From assembly GCA_958430865.1 (NCBI GenBank), contig CAUDNR010001502.1, positions 1 to 64,000 on the forward strand: a stretch of 64,000 nt of DNA. Reading direction: 5' to 3'. This document shows positions 11,104 through 21,938 of this stretch, piece after piece. Position numbers and translations under genes: made by a program. Position 1 is the stretch's first letter. The number at the start of each line of letters is the position of its first letter. The stretch is from Entrophospora sp. SA101 (Eukaryota > Glomeromycota > Glomeromycetes > Entrophosporales > Entrophosporaceae). Under the pieces are notes generated by a model. That model had not been told where the DNA came from. It searched no databases and saw only the letters and a list, made by a program, of their open reading frames with translations.

Positions 11104-11640
11104 TTGATAAATAATAAAATTGAGTGAGTATATTTATTTTAAAGGAGTAAATCTTAAGAATGAGTGAGTTGTACCAATACATAGAAAGTTTTGTTTTTCA
11201 ATATTAATCATTGTGAGAAGTCCATTCCACAATATGAAAACTTTGTATGATTTCTTTCTTTTTTTGTTGAGCTGTATCATTTTTATCTTATTCAACGATT
11301 GCACTTACATGTAATGTATTTATATTAATATATGAATTACAATAATGATGTTTATTTAACTTTACATGCACAAAAGAATTTTTACTTAATGAATGCATAT
11401 TTGTTTATTAACTTTAAAAAATTTTCTTTAAAACTATAAAATTTTTTTAAATAAAAAAAAGTTAAATGTCAAGTAACCCTAAATGGTTAAAATATAATTG
11501 ATAAATTTTTTTGTAACAGGCTACCAAAAAAGTACATAAACAAACATGTGTCCATAAAAATATTAGTTGGCAAATGTGTAGTCCATTGGGTCCATTAGTG
11601 TAACGTTTCAACTATATTTAGTATTTTATTCTCAAATGGA
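11104..11640. other. AT-rich intergenic, no gene seen
   Basis: 3' flank of the lipase pseudogene. Nothing recognisable was seen. Confidence 0.45.
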
Positions 11641-12060
11641 CCAGTCAATTTGCCAACCCTGATATGTTGTATTGTTCCTCATTTTCATTGTCTGAGAAAG
11701 ATAAACTGTAGGCCCTTCTGGTAATAGCTGAATTTTGTTTGTCATCTATATAAAATATAAATATATACCAATGTGATATCCAAGATATTTTTTGATGAGT
11801 TCTTCTGGTGATATGTATTCAGAATGAAATGGTGTGACTTTTTTGTGTATGACCATAGTACCGCTGGACATATCCAATTTTCTTTATGATTTAGCTCAAC
11901 ACCCTTTGATGTAAATATAACATTTCTGATTTGGCAAATATTTGATGTGAAGAAAGCCCAAGGATTAGTTGGTGCACAAACTCGAATTGATTTTTGATGA
12001 TTGCAATGTTCTTTGCTGCCAACTTATCAACCATTGTTTCTCTCAAGTTAATGATGTCAT
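11640..12060 (-). pseudogene. Possible coding relic, family unknown
   Basis: The minus strand can be read as consecutive protein-like blocks in changing frames, for example VIFTSKGVELNHKENWICPA, HSEYISPEELIKKYLGYHI and DDKQNSAITRRAYSLSFSDN, with a possible 21-bp AT-rich intron between the last two. No start, no family and no intact frame were identified. It may be the tail of a decayed transposon or gene. Confidence 0.25.
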
Positions 12061-12255
12061 TAATAATAACAATGATATTAACAATAATATTATTGATATG
12101 ATCAAACAATGCACAACTATTGAATGATTGTATAATAAATAATAATATTATTATTAGTAGAGCCACATGTTAAGTTATTGTTGTTATTAAATATTAGTAG
12201 TGCCACACATTGAGTTATTATTGTTGTTGTTATTATTATTATTATTTATTATACG

Positions 12256-13081
12256 GTGCAGATCATCTATAATCATTAATTGCTTATAGTAACAATTGGT
12301 CAACTTCAAAATACTAAAACAAAAAAAATTTAACCGATAAGTTTTATTGTTCATGACTCAAGATTCAAAACTTATCGGCTAGTTTTTTCTTAAATTGAAA
12401 ATTGGCTGAGCCTTAGCATTTTGAAAATTCCGAATTTTGTTATACACTTAAGAAATTGAGACCAAGTAAATTTCGTGTAAAAACTTTTTTTTCATAGAAT
12501 ATTTTCTACAACATACATTTATTTGATTTATTTGATTTATTTATTTATTTTTTTTGTTTAGTTACAACAAAAAAGTTTAACGAACATATTACATTAAAAA
12601 AAAATCATTATCAAATTTGGTCGTGAGATTCAAAATATTGTATATAGCACGAAAATTATTGTTGCACTTCTGAGCATAACTTTCAAATTTAAAAAATCTA
12701 TGAAAAGAAAATTTGAGACAAATTTTTTTTAGATTAATAGACTCTCTTTTTAAAGCTAAATTGAATGGTGGTGGGTTTTTTAAAATTCAATGTGTGGATC
12801 ATATATATAACGGTAGGGAGAGATTCAGTATGGTATAACTCTTGCAGAACGTATGGTATGGTATGGTATAGCCCATATTTTTCCATACCAAGTCACACAA
12901 AATTTTATTCTAAATCCTTTTTTGGTGTGTGTGAAGGGAAGTATGTTAGATTTAAGCATTGGTATACAACCATTTTATACAATACCATACCATACGTTTT
13001 GCAAGAGTTATACCATACTGAATGTCCCTATACTCATATAATATTTCAAAAATTTAACTTTTGAATATAGATGATCCGCAC
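12256..13081. mobile_element. TIR element with GTGC(A/G)GATCATCTATA ends, carrying a nested palindromic MITE
   Basis: The left end reads GTGCAGATCATCTATA and the right end, inverted, reads GTGCGGATCATCTATA. A third copy of the same terminus stands alone at 18052, next to the lipase 5' duplicate. Within lie a small hairpin element (12325-12390) and a strongly palindromic MITE (12814-13030). No coding sequence was seen. Confidence 0.5.
12814..13030. mobile_element. Palindromic MITE (CAGTATGGTATAACTCTTGC TIR)
   Basis: Near-perfect inverted repeats of about 55 bp begin TTCAGTATGGTATAACTCTT and run into repeated GTATG units, separated by about 100 bp. The right half recurs at 19155-19230 directly after the N gap. 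Open frames across it are artefacts of the palindrome. Confidence 0.75.
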
Positions 13082-13110
13082 GTGTTGAGTTATTGTTGTT
13101 ATTATATATA

Positions 13111-13608
13111 CAGTCGAACTCGGTTTGGCCCCAATGATCCGTTATTATTACAACGAGGTATTCGGTAACTGAGATCATCACATGATACTTTTAACAATAA
13201 AAATTGTAACTGATAAATGTGATTGTTGTTTAAATTAATTTTCCTTGGTTTAAACTTTTAGAATTATACAAATTAATTTTTTTCTTTAATCACGAAACAC
13301 TTTGAGTTCATTATAATCTAATTCTAAACCATTGTTATCTTGTTCAAAAAATTTATGAACAGTTTCAAAAGCAGTAACAGCATCTTTAATTGGAATATGA
13401 CATTTTCTTTAATTCCTTCATCAACTGGCGTAAGTGATAAGATTATTTCAATATCAATAAAAACAATTTTGACATTTTTAAACTAATGATTCACTTCAAA
13501 GAAGAACACAATATGGATTTTTTTTTACTAGGGATAGGATTTTGTTTGGTATATTAATGTATAACAAAAATCCGTTATAACAAGGTCCGTTATAATGAGG
13601 TTTGATTG
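13111..13608 (-). mobile_element. Tigger-derived element with C-terminal transposase remnant, TA target site
   Basis: The ends are CAGTCGAACTCGGT and, inverted, CAATCAAACCTCATT. Both are flanked by TA and followed by GTTATAAC-type subterminal repeats (tccgttataacaaggtccgt at 13571-13590), the usual look of Tigger ends. Inside, the minus strand at about 13290-13430 keeps PVDEGIKE and, after a frameshift, IPIKDAVTAFETVHKFFEQ, which matches the C-terminal tail downstream of the DDE domain in Tigger transposases. It is an internally deleted copy. Confidence 0.65.
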
Positions 13609-13904
13609 TATATGGAAATGGTATGAAAAATTTGACTAGTTACTAAAACATTTATTTATCTTTGACATGAGAGATGATAATAACAATTACTAGTTGCATA
13701 ACTTTTCAATATTGATTGAACCGGCAATTATTATTCATGAAGACCAAAAGGATAACATTCTGTTTGTTATTGAAAGGAAGAGCGTAAAGATATCGCGAAC
13801 AGTCATCTTGTTTTGTAAGTTTATATATATGTTATTATTATTATTATTTATATGTTCTGGGTAAAATTTTAACCCGATAAATTTGTGACGTGATGCTCGC
13901 CATT

Positions 13905-14832
13905 TTATTCTGCATTTTTTAAACTTTTACCCAATTTTACAAGATTTTTCAACACTTTGACAATATTTTGTTCAATACGTTCGTTAATCAAACTACCATC
14001 CTCTTTGAATGCTTTATAAGCTCCAGTAACCATTACAGTTGGTCTATTCATCGTCATCATTATTTGCATAAAATATGATAAGTATCATAAATATACATTA
14101 ATCAAATATTCAAACAATAATGCAAAAAAATTCATTGTTTTCTTACAGATTAACTGGCACCATATCAAAAAAAACAAAAGATTGACGCAATATAAGTTGA
14201 GCACGACCAGTACCAGAAGCTCCAGGCCCATCTCCAGGTGCTGCTCCCATTATTGCGACAGCTTTCCCAGAAAATACCGCACCACGATTACCAATGTTTG
14301 GTCTACTTGCCCAATCGATTGCATTTTTTAATGGTCCTAGATAAACGGATAAATAGATAGATAAATAGATGAGGCGTATTGGAAAAAAATTCTCTAAAAA
14401 TTTTATTTATTCATTTATTTACCTGGAATACTCCAATTATACTCTATATGAAAAGATTTGATTAATAATTACGATTGTTTTAATTAATTCTTTAATTGAT
14501 AACTTTACCTGGAGTGGCAAATAATACAGCATCTCGATCTGCAATTTCATCTTTAAATTTCAATACAGATTCTGGAGGATTTGCTTCTAAATCCTGAAAA
14601 TTAAAACGTTGACCATTTTCTTCATCAATCAATAAATAATCTAACACTAATAATTATTTATTATATTAGAACATACACCATTATAAACAGGTATTTGACT
14701 CCAATCAACAATATCAATTGTAGCTTCAGGTAAATGTTGTAAACATAATTGTTGAGCACGTAACAGCAATTTTTTATTGACGCTTTCTTTTCTCAATGAC
14801 CCACAAATTCCTGTAATACGAAAAGTTGACAT
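13905..14832 (-). CDS. NADPH-dependent FMN reductase (five exons, 196 aa)
   Basis: Flavodoxin-like NAD(P)H:FMN/quinone reductase. The exons, all with GT-AG introns and summing to 591 nt, are 14677-14832, 14509-14593, 14423-14443, 14147-14336 and 13905-14043. The protein starts MSTFRITGICGSLRKES, whose GSLR..S turn binds the FMN phosphate. It continues through IPVYNG|DLEANPPE, then ATP-EYNWSIPG-PLKNAIDWASRP (the family's signature around the flavin), then GAAPGDGPGASGTGRAQLILRQ, and ends in an Ala/Lys-rich helix. Length is normal for the family. Exon 3 is only 21 nt but encodes the central signature residues. The frame is open 46 codons further upstream, but family alignment favours the internal ATG. 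The likely role is a cytosolic two-electron reductase of flavins or quinones; the substrate is not predictable. Confidence 0.85.
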
Positions 14833-15059
14833 ATCAAAGTTGGTAAAAATTTTATGTTGTAGTGCAAACAAAATGTTCCAAAATTTTGCAAATTTACTAT
14901 GTATGACGTTACACCCGAACATTGCGGAGTGAATAATAATGGGCATTGTTTTACTTCGCAGGAGCAGCAATCATTAAATAGTTTATTTTTTTTTTAGTCG
15001 TAAAAAATTACATTAGAAAAGATTGATGTGTTTCACAACATGATAATGAATGACAGATC

Positions 15060-17400
15060 TATTTACCGCTTTATCACATTTCGCAACCCTTCAGCGTTAA
15101 CCTTTTCCAATCTTTTATATTCTTCTAATGCTACTTTAGAAACCTTTAATTGAGCGTAGTCAAAACCGAGAGTATGCAAGTTTTTTAATGAGGGTACGTT
15201 CTCATCAACATTCAACGTTACATGCGCGGATCAACCCTAAAGGTCACTTCAACATTCTCATTGCACAAATTTTATGATCATTCCAATGGTTCCATTGCAT
15301 ACGTTGTCATCGAGTAAGAAACATCACACGTGTGTCTTCTTGTAGATGTAATTCGGAAGAGAGATTTGTCAGATACTTAAATTGATTGATTTGTCCGATA
15401 TTTCAAAATCTAACATGTCTGTGCATTCAGAAACTATTGGGTCCCATCAAAAGGTAGATGGTTGAAAAAGATCGTGTCGAGGTCTTTATCTGCTATTCAA
15501 GTGCCAACAACATGAATGATATTGTAGAAATTGCAAAGATCCTCTTCTTGGTTAATTTTTGACTGAATGATCTGTTTGCTTCTAACTGACAAAGCCCTTG
15601 TTCTTATTTTTTGAAGAACTCTGTAAAATTCTAGATCATCCACCCGCTTTTGTGACGAGGGAAGAATCTTTTCCAGGCTGGTGACTTAAAAACATGCAAG
15701 GGACGAACCGATGGAAGTTGATACAAATACTCAACAACAAGTGTTTGTATCCTTCCAAAGATGAAGTTGTTACCGTTGGTTCTAGCAAACATATCACCAT
15801 AAAGGTGAAAAGGTCACTGCCCACTATTGATATTTCATCAATTATGATTACTTCAATCCCATTTATCTGTTAGGTTAGAAAGAACCAATGTCTCATATCT
15901 TTGGTTGATGAACCTTATTTTTAAGGATGAGTGTATGGTTTGCTACCAACATTCTGTATGGCAACCCTGTAGGTAAAAGTAACAGGTCTTTTTTATTCTT
16001 TGTGTCAAGAAAATTTATCATCTGTCTTGTCATAAAGGTCTTTCAAGTTCCAGCATTACCAGTCAGGAAGAAGTAAAGGCACTTGGGTGAAAATGATCTC
16101 AGACAGATTCTGATTTTTAGTTTTAGGTAGGACTGTTTCTAATACTTCCTATCAAATCCTCTTCTGACCATGCGGGAATTTTCATTATCAGGTGTTGGAA
16201 AAATAATGGCTCTCCATCTTCCACTTTGTAAATGGTAAAATACAAAGAACCAGACACAGCACAAAACATCCAGATGTATAAAATAATAAAAACTATTATT
16301 ATTTTTTTTCCATCCATATAAATTAATTAAATATCGCTCTTCTTTTTGAGTTTCTTTGAGTTTCACAGGTGACCTTCGTTGGGTAATGATTCTATTTTTT
16401 TTTGCCCCTGGCGTAAAACAGCTTGGATCTTGGGCCAGGGACTTTTGATCTGATCGTGTGATTTGAAAATATTCAGGGTAAATGAAATTTTGAAAGGTTC
16501 AATTTCTGGCCCGTCGAAATACTTATCAATGGCATCATTCCAATATGGAGTTTTTCACCTTGTTCATCATTGTCACTGTTGTCACCATTGTCATCATCAT
16601 CACCATCACTACCCATCATTGCCATCATCATGACTGACATCATCATCACTTTTGTTCAGCTGATGCATTGGTTTTACAGATCTCAGACGGTTACTCTGAA
16701 GAAGTAGAAGGGAGATAATGTACGAGACAGAACATCTTGTTATCGGATATTGGAGCAACTGGAAATTGATGTGACCATTCCAAATGATTAATGTCTCTGG
16801 ATGATAGGAGACGATCATCCTGTTTTCTTCCTTTGTGTGGTGATAAACATAACGTAACGAATTAGGTGAACATTCCTGTAACAGGATTGGGGACATCAGC
16901 ACATATTGTGTTAAAGGAGAACAATTCATCTACTTTTACTTCTGTGTAGGCAAAGCTATGCACATGTATGGTCCCACGATTTTTTGAAATTCGTCCCTTT
17001 CAAAGTAATGTTACCACTTTCCCCAGGACATCAATTTAGGGGTTTTCCATAATCTGTTCCTCAGATTTGTTAGCTTATTCCGATAATGCAAGTAGATGTG
17101 CAATGGCCAGTTGCTTAGTAAGGTATCACCATTGTCAGTGGATCTCAAGATTTCATGCAAGTGTGTCCACTTGCCTTCAGACATTGTTAATGTGTAGAAT
17201 ATCTGTGGTAACTCATAAGCACCAATCATTGTGTTGACTTGAAGTTGCTTCTTTTTGAAAAAGAGGGCAGCTGTTCTTAGTTTCGGAGGTAATGTTGTGG
17301 TTTTCTCTTCATTTAGGATATTCCAGTTGCTGTATGAACTTTGGCTGATTAAATCAGTTAGGGTTGGATGATGTTTATGGTTGACGTTTCTCGTAGACAA
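15060..17400 (-). pseudogene. Helitron relic (Helitron_N, Rep and PIF1 helicase pieces)
   Basis: Three parts of a Helitron protein lie in order on the minus strand. 17400-17011 encodes a Helitron-like N-terminal region (KLRTAALFFKKKQLQVNTMIG ... QIFYTLTMSEGKW). 16929-16609 encodes a Rep-region segment (NRMIVSYHPETLIIWNGHINF). From about 16088 to 15060 lie PIF1 helicase fragments. These include a Walker A (YFFLTGNAGT*KTF, with a TGA inside the loop), an EISIVGSDLF segment resembling Walker B, and the C-terminal FDYAQLKVSKVALEEYKRLEK tail. Many stops and shifts separate the parts, so it is inactive. The precise 5'-TC and 3'-CTRR ends were not determined. Confidence 0.7.
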
Positions 17401-17479
17401 TATTCGATGTTGATTTTGAAAGTTTCGTTTTTTTCAAGAGTCAAATAGGACAAATGCCCCCAATACCAATGGAGGCGAA

Positions 17480-18048
17480 ATCAAGGATCAGGACACAACA
17501 TCCTTAGCTTGATGTACTTTCCATAACTGTCTATTGAGGGTTGAAAATTCAACAATTTTTTAAGGTGTTCATAATGGCCTTTTCCATTTTGAAAAATGCC
17601 TGGGAACATATAGTTATTAGTCGAAACGTTCTGGGCTTTGCCAAAAGCCCAAATTGATGTTGAAAGTCAAGATTTCTAAATGCTATTGAAATAAATGCCT
17701 AAATGTTGCCAGAATGCTTTAAAATATGCCCTTTTCAGCCATTGATTGAGTGCTACAGTCAGTGCAGTTCAACTATTTAAACAACATCAAATATTTAACT
17801 AATATTAAAATCTTGCTATTTTTTATTTATGATGTAAAAATTAAAAAGATTAAACACAAACTTTATGTTTTGGTTATATGCTATTTTATTCCCTTAGGGG
17901 TCATGTGTCACAAGTAAATGATTGTAAATTTTACTATTTAATTAACGAAAGAATACAACTCAACCAAATCAGTGCAACATATTTTGTAACAATTTAGAAA
18001 AGATTGGCAATATTTTGGTAATATTTAGAAAGAATTGGCAACGATACT
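17480..18048. other. AT-rich, no gene seen
   Basis: Only AT-rich sequence was seen. It includes a segment (17950-17980) with an imperfect direct repeat at 19245-19270 on the other side of the N gap. Confidence 0.4.
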
Positions 18049-18067
18049 ACGGTGCAGATCATCTATA

Positions 18068-18565
18068 AATAAAATCGGCTCGTTATAAAAAGGGACGTTA
18101 CAGAGAGAATTATTATTGTTATAGATTAGAATTTGTGTCATCAGGATAGGCATTTGATGGGATTTAGACCAACATTGCATGTGCATTCAATCCATTGTCA
18201 AAATGGCGAATAGCAATTTTGAATTATTTGAATCTTTAGAGTTTCGAGTTTGAATAAATAAAAATGTTTATTGTTACTTTGAATATAAAGGGAGTTCTTC
18301 CGTTTTTATTATTATTAAACAGGTTTTATTATGTAAATTGTTTATATAGATTTTATTATTATTTAGTTAAACAGATAAGCTTGAGTAAATTAATTAAAAT
18401 CTTATTAAATGGAATGGATTCAAAGAGCAGAAATAAAACAAAAATTTAAATTTGAATTCAAATTATTATTTTATAATTATAAAATAAATAAATAATAATA
18501 ATAATAATAATGAACAAACTAATTAATAATAATGATGATGATAATTTAACAGTTGCGCCTTCTTC
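18068..18565. repeat. Duplicated lipase 5' region, copy 2, cut by an assembly gap
   Basis: Second copy of 8828-9345. It begins right beside an isolated GTGCAGATCATCTATA terminus (18052-18067) and runs into the N block, so the rest of this lipase copy is missing or unassembled. Confidence 0.8.
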
Positions 18566-19154
18566 NNNNNNNNNNNNNNNNNNNNNNNNNNNNNNNNNNN
18601 NNNNNNNNNNNNNNNNNNNNNNNNNNNNNNNNNNNNNNNNNNNNNNNNNNNNNNNNNNNNNNNNNNNNNNNNNNNNNNNNNNNNNNNNNNNNNNNNNNNN
18701 NNNNNNNNNNNNNNNNNNNNNNNNNNNNNNNNNNNNNNNNNNNNNNNNNNNNNNNNNNNNNNNNNNNNNNNNNNNNNNNNNNNNNNNNNNNNNNNNNNNN
18801 NNNNNNNNNNNNNNNNNNNNNNNNNNNNNNNNNNNNNNNNNNNNNNNNNNNNNNNNNNNNNNNNNNNNNNNNNNNNNNNNNNNNNNNNNNNNNNNNNNNN
18901 NNNNNNNNNNNNNNNNNNNNNNNNNNNNNNNNNNNNNNNNNNNNNNNNNNNNNNNNNNNNNNNNNNNNNNNNNNNNNNNNNNNNNNNNNNNNNNNNNNNN
19001 NNNNNNNNNNNNNNNNNNNNNNNNNNNNNNNNNNNNNNNNNNNNNNNNNNNNNNNNNNNNNNNNNNNNNNNNNNNNNNNNNNNNNNNNNNNNNNNNNNNN
19101 NNNNNNNNNNNNNNNNNNNNNNNNNNNNNNNNNNNNNNNNNNNNNNNNNNNNNN
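18566..19154. other. Assembly gap (589 N)
   Basis: Run of N. Open frames spanning it are artefacts. Confidence 1.
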
Positions 19155-19230
19155 AACCATTTTATTACATTTATACAATACCATACCATACGTTTTGCAA
19201 GAGTTATACCATACTGAATGTCCCTATACT
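19155..19230. mobile_element. Right half of the palindromic MITE
   Basis: Matches 12966-13035 (accataccatacgttttgca ... ctgaatgtccctatactc). Its left half would lie in the N gap. Confidence 0.7.
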
Positions 19231-19415
19231 CTATTTTTTTTTCAACGAACTCAACCAAATCAGTGCAACGATACTATCTCTCTTTGGAAATTTTCGAAAG
19301 AAAAGAAAAATTTTCATTTCACAAAATTGATTGCGTTGTATAAATCTTTTGATCATTGATCATGATCACTCTCCAATTTTTTTTAAAACGTTCAGAGGTT
19401 GTATTTTAACACAAG

Positions 19416-19606
19416 TAAGAAACGAAACATTTGCCGTGTCATGACCACCTACCAAAAGCAGTAAGGCGAGTGACCTTTGTGCAGGTTTCTCGCCGATTGT
19501 CTCCTTTTGCGTTTAGCCGCGCTTGGTTTTTTCGGCTTTTGGCGCGATCAACGTTTTCACCATATTTGGCGAAAATTGTGTCGTACGGCAAATGTTTCGT
19601 TTCTTA
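19416..19606. mobile_element. GC-richer MITE with AAGAAACGAAACATTTGCCG TIRs
   Basis: Perfect inverted ends of about 22 bp (taagaaacgaaacatttgcc at the left, its complement at the right) bracket a 150-bp interior much richer in GC than its surroundings. The ends are compatible with a TA target. A diverged single end (gtcgtacggcaaaggtttaa) occurs at 45103-45131. Confidence 0.75.
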
Positions 19607-20059
19607 ATAGATTCAATTGCAAGCGTTGCATGCAATGCTTTGCAAGGTGAAGAGAGGCATGATCAATGAACCAGCAAAATTTTATCTTTTTCAAACCTAA
19701 TTTTTTGGGAAAGAATTTTTTGTTTTCGTTGGGTGGTAAATTTCAAAAAAAAAAATTTTATTTTTCTGAAATCGATCTACGTGATTCTTTATTCTTTATT
19801 CTTTCTTTGATGATCAATGTAAATACCTTTTTTCCACATGATGAGCGTTTATCGTGCAATAATAATAGTTTTTTTTTTCCAACCGAAGAGAACTATCTGG
19901 TAAGGATAAAAAGTTTTATTTATTTTACATTTACAAAGAGCTATTTAATTTCAACAATTGAATTATTGTTTTTTGTTATTTTATTTTATCATATACGCTA
20001 CTAAGAATAACTTTTTGGTAGTGGCGAAGCATCTTTCTTTTTTCGTTTAATATTTAGTC

Positions 20060-20350
20060 AGTGTGATGAAGATCATACCATTGATTTATTAAAACATTCC
20101 TGTACCATTGATTTTGTTTAAAGTGTTATGCGTTTAGTTCGTTACAATTTACGAATTATCATTTGTCCTGTTTTTTTTTGGATCATACCATTGATTTAGA
20201 AAAGCATTATGCGTTTAATTATTTAATTATTTATTTATTATGTTTATCACTAAACATGCTAAAAAACATTTTTTACTATTATTATCATTTGTCCTGTTTT
20301 TTTGGATCATTGGTTTGTTTACTTTTAAGAAAAGCATTATTATTATTAAA
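20060..20350. repeat. Imperfect local repeats (TATCATTTGTCCTGTTTTTTTTGGATCAT)
   Basis: A unit beginning tatcatttgtcctgtttttt occurs at about 20157 and 20283, with related ggatcataccattgattta copies at 20070 and 20180. No coding or TIR structure was recognised. Confidence 0.45.
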
Positions 20351-20439
20351 AATATAGCATTGTGTGTTTAATTCAATCGACAATTGAGTTGATTATTTGT
20401 TTCTTACTCAAAATGCTTTGATCATGTCTATATGCTCAT

Positions 20440-20725
20440 TTTGCAAAGCTGGATTGCAAGCTTCGTAAATCTTGACTTTAACACTTACTTTGATCAAACC
20501 CGCTCATATAATTATTGAATAATTGATAAAACATCCGTTTTGCAAACTCAATTTTCAAGTTCATAGACCTTGACTTTAACACTTACTTCGATCAAACCCG
20601 CCTATATGATTATTGAATAATTGATAAAACGTTTATTTTAAAAAATTGATTTACGAACTTCTTGATCTTGTATTTAACACTTACTTTGATTGCACCAATA
20701 CAGACTATTGAATAATTGACAAACG
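20440..20725. repeat. 98-bp tandem repeat, about 2.8 units
   Basis: Units carrying cttgactttaacacttactt ... tattgaataattgataaaac repeat with a period of 98 bp (anchors at 20471, 20569 and 20667). Divergence increases in the last unit. Confidence 0.75.
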
Positions 20726-21150
20726 TTCTGTAATTTTTATTGTGTAATCCTGTGTAATTAAAAAAAAAAAAATTCAATAGAATAGAATTTGTCCAATGAA
20801 ATGTTGTAAACTGTATATACCCCATGCACAACTTGATGCAAGGCTCATTTTTCCATTACTAGTACTCTCTTGGGGTAAGATATGCAATGGCAACCCATGT
20901 GACTCACTTAAATGTGTTATCAAAGTCCAGCAAGTGAGAGAATGGGACCCTTGCTGGTGGCTCATGCTGGGTGTATTGACCTTTCATGACATGACCTCTC
21001 TTTTGTCAATTGTTTATTTTACTTAAAATATTTAGAAGGAAACAAAAAAAAGAGATAAAATTCGTTAATTGATTTGATTGGTTACATTTGTAATATATGA
21101 AGATCCATCAATTATGAGAAGGCATTATTATTATAGCAACAAGTAGCAAA

Positions 21151-21760
21151 CAACAATGAATCATCATTTTTTGAGGATGATAATAAAAATTAAGATCCGA
21201 TTTTGTTGCATGAAAATATTCAAGTTTTTCAAAAAAAAAAAATGGGGACGGCCGTCCTATTTATATGTCTTGGATTTAATAAATAGACTACTGTCTTGGC
21301 CCGAGTGATGTCATTTTTTTTGCTCTTTGCGGCAAAGAAGATGCAATCCCAAACCCGACTTAAAATAAATGATTTTTGTTCTCGCGTAGAATGGTGTGCA
21401 TAATTTGTAACATGAAAAGCAAAAGCTCACATTGCGTTCTCAGTTGTGAGCTTGTAATTGTTAACAACAATGAATCATCATTTTTTGGGGATAATAATAA
21501 AGATTAAGATCCGATTTTGTTACATGAAAATATCAAATTTTTCAAAAAAAAAGGTGGGGACGGCTGTTCTATTTATATGTCTTGGATTTAATAAAATAGA
21601 CTACTGTCTTGGCCCGAGTGATGTCGTTTTCTATGAAGAAGATGCAATCCCAAACCCGACTTAAAATAAATGAATTTTTGTTCTCACGTAACATGGTGCG
21701 CGTGATTTGTAACACGAAGATCATAAGCTCGCATTGCGTTCTCAGTTGTGAGCTTGATAT
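21151..21760. repeat. ~300-bp direct tandem duplication, spacing 314 bp
   Basis: caacaatgaatcatcatttt at 21151 repeats at 21465. Both copies continue through ggggacggc, cttggcccgagtgatgtc and ctcagttgtgagcttg. The copies are about 90% alike, and copy 1 has a short extra ttttgctctttgcggca stretch. The surrounding DNA is lower in GC. The function is unknown. Confidence 0.7.
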
Positions 21761-21938
21761 AATAAGTAAAAAAAAAAAATATGAAAAAGAAATCACTTGA
21801 TTAAAATCGAGCCTTTTCCAAAAATGTGTTGTTAAAGAAAATTAATTAAGCTTTTTTTGAAAACGATCATCTTTTGCTACTAAAAATACCAGCAAGAAAT
21901 TTATGGCAAGCCAAACAATTCAAAAGTCATTTTGAATT

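Noticed and set aside
12765..13064. ORF of about 99 codons
   Set aside because: It lies across the palindromic MITE and its sequence is explained by the inverted repeat.
18458..19359. Long ORFs of 210-270 codons on both strands
   Set aside because: They exist only because N bases carry no stop codons.
19666..20004. Phe-rich 112-codon ORF on plus
   Set aside because: Composition follows the local T-rich sequence. No family, no conserved motif and no splice support.
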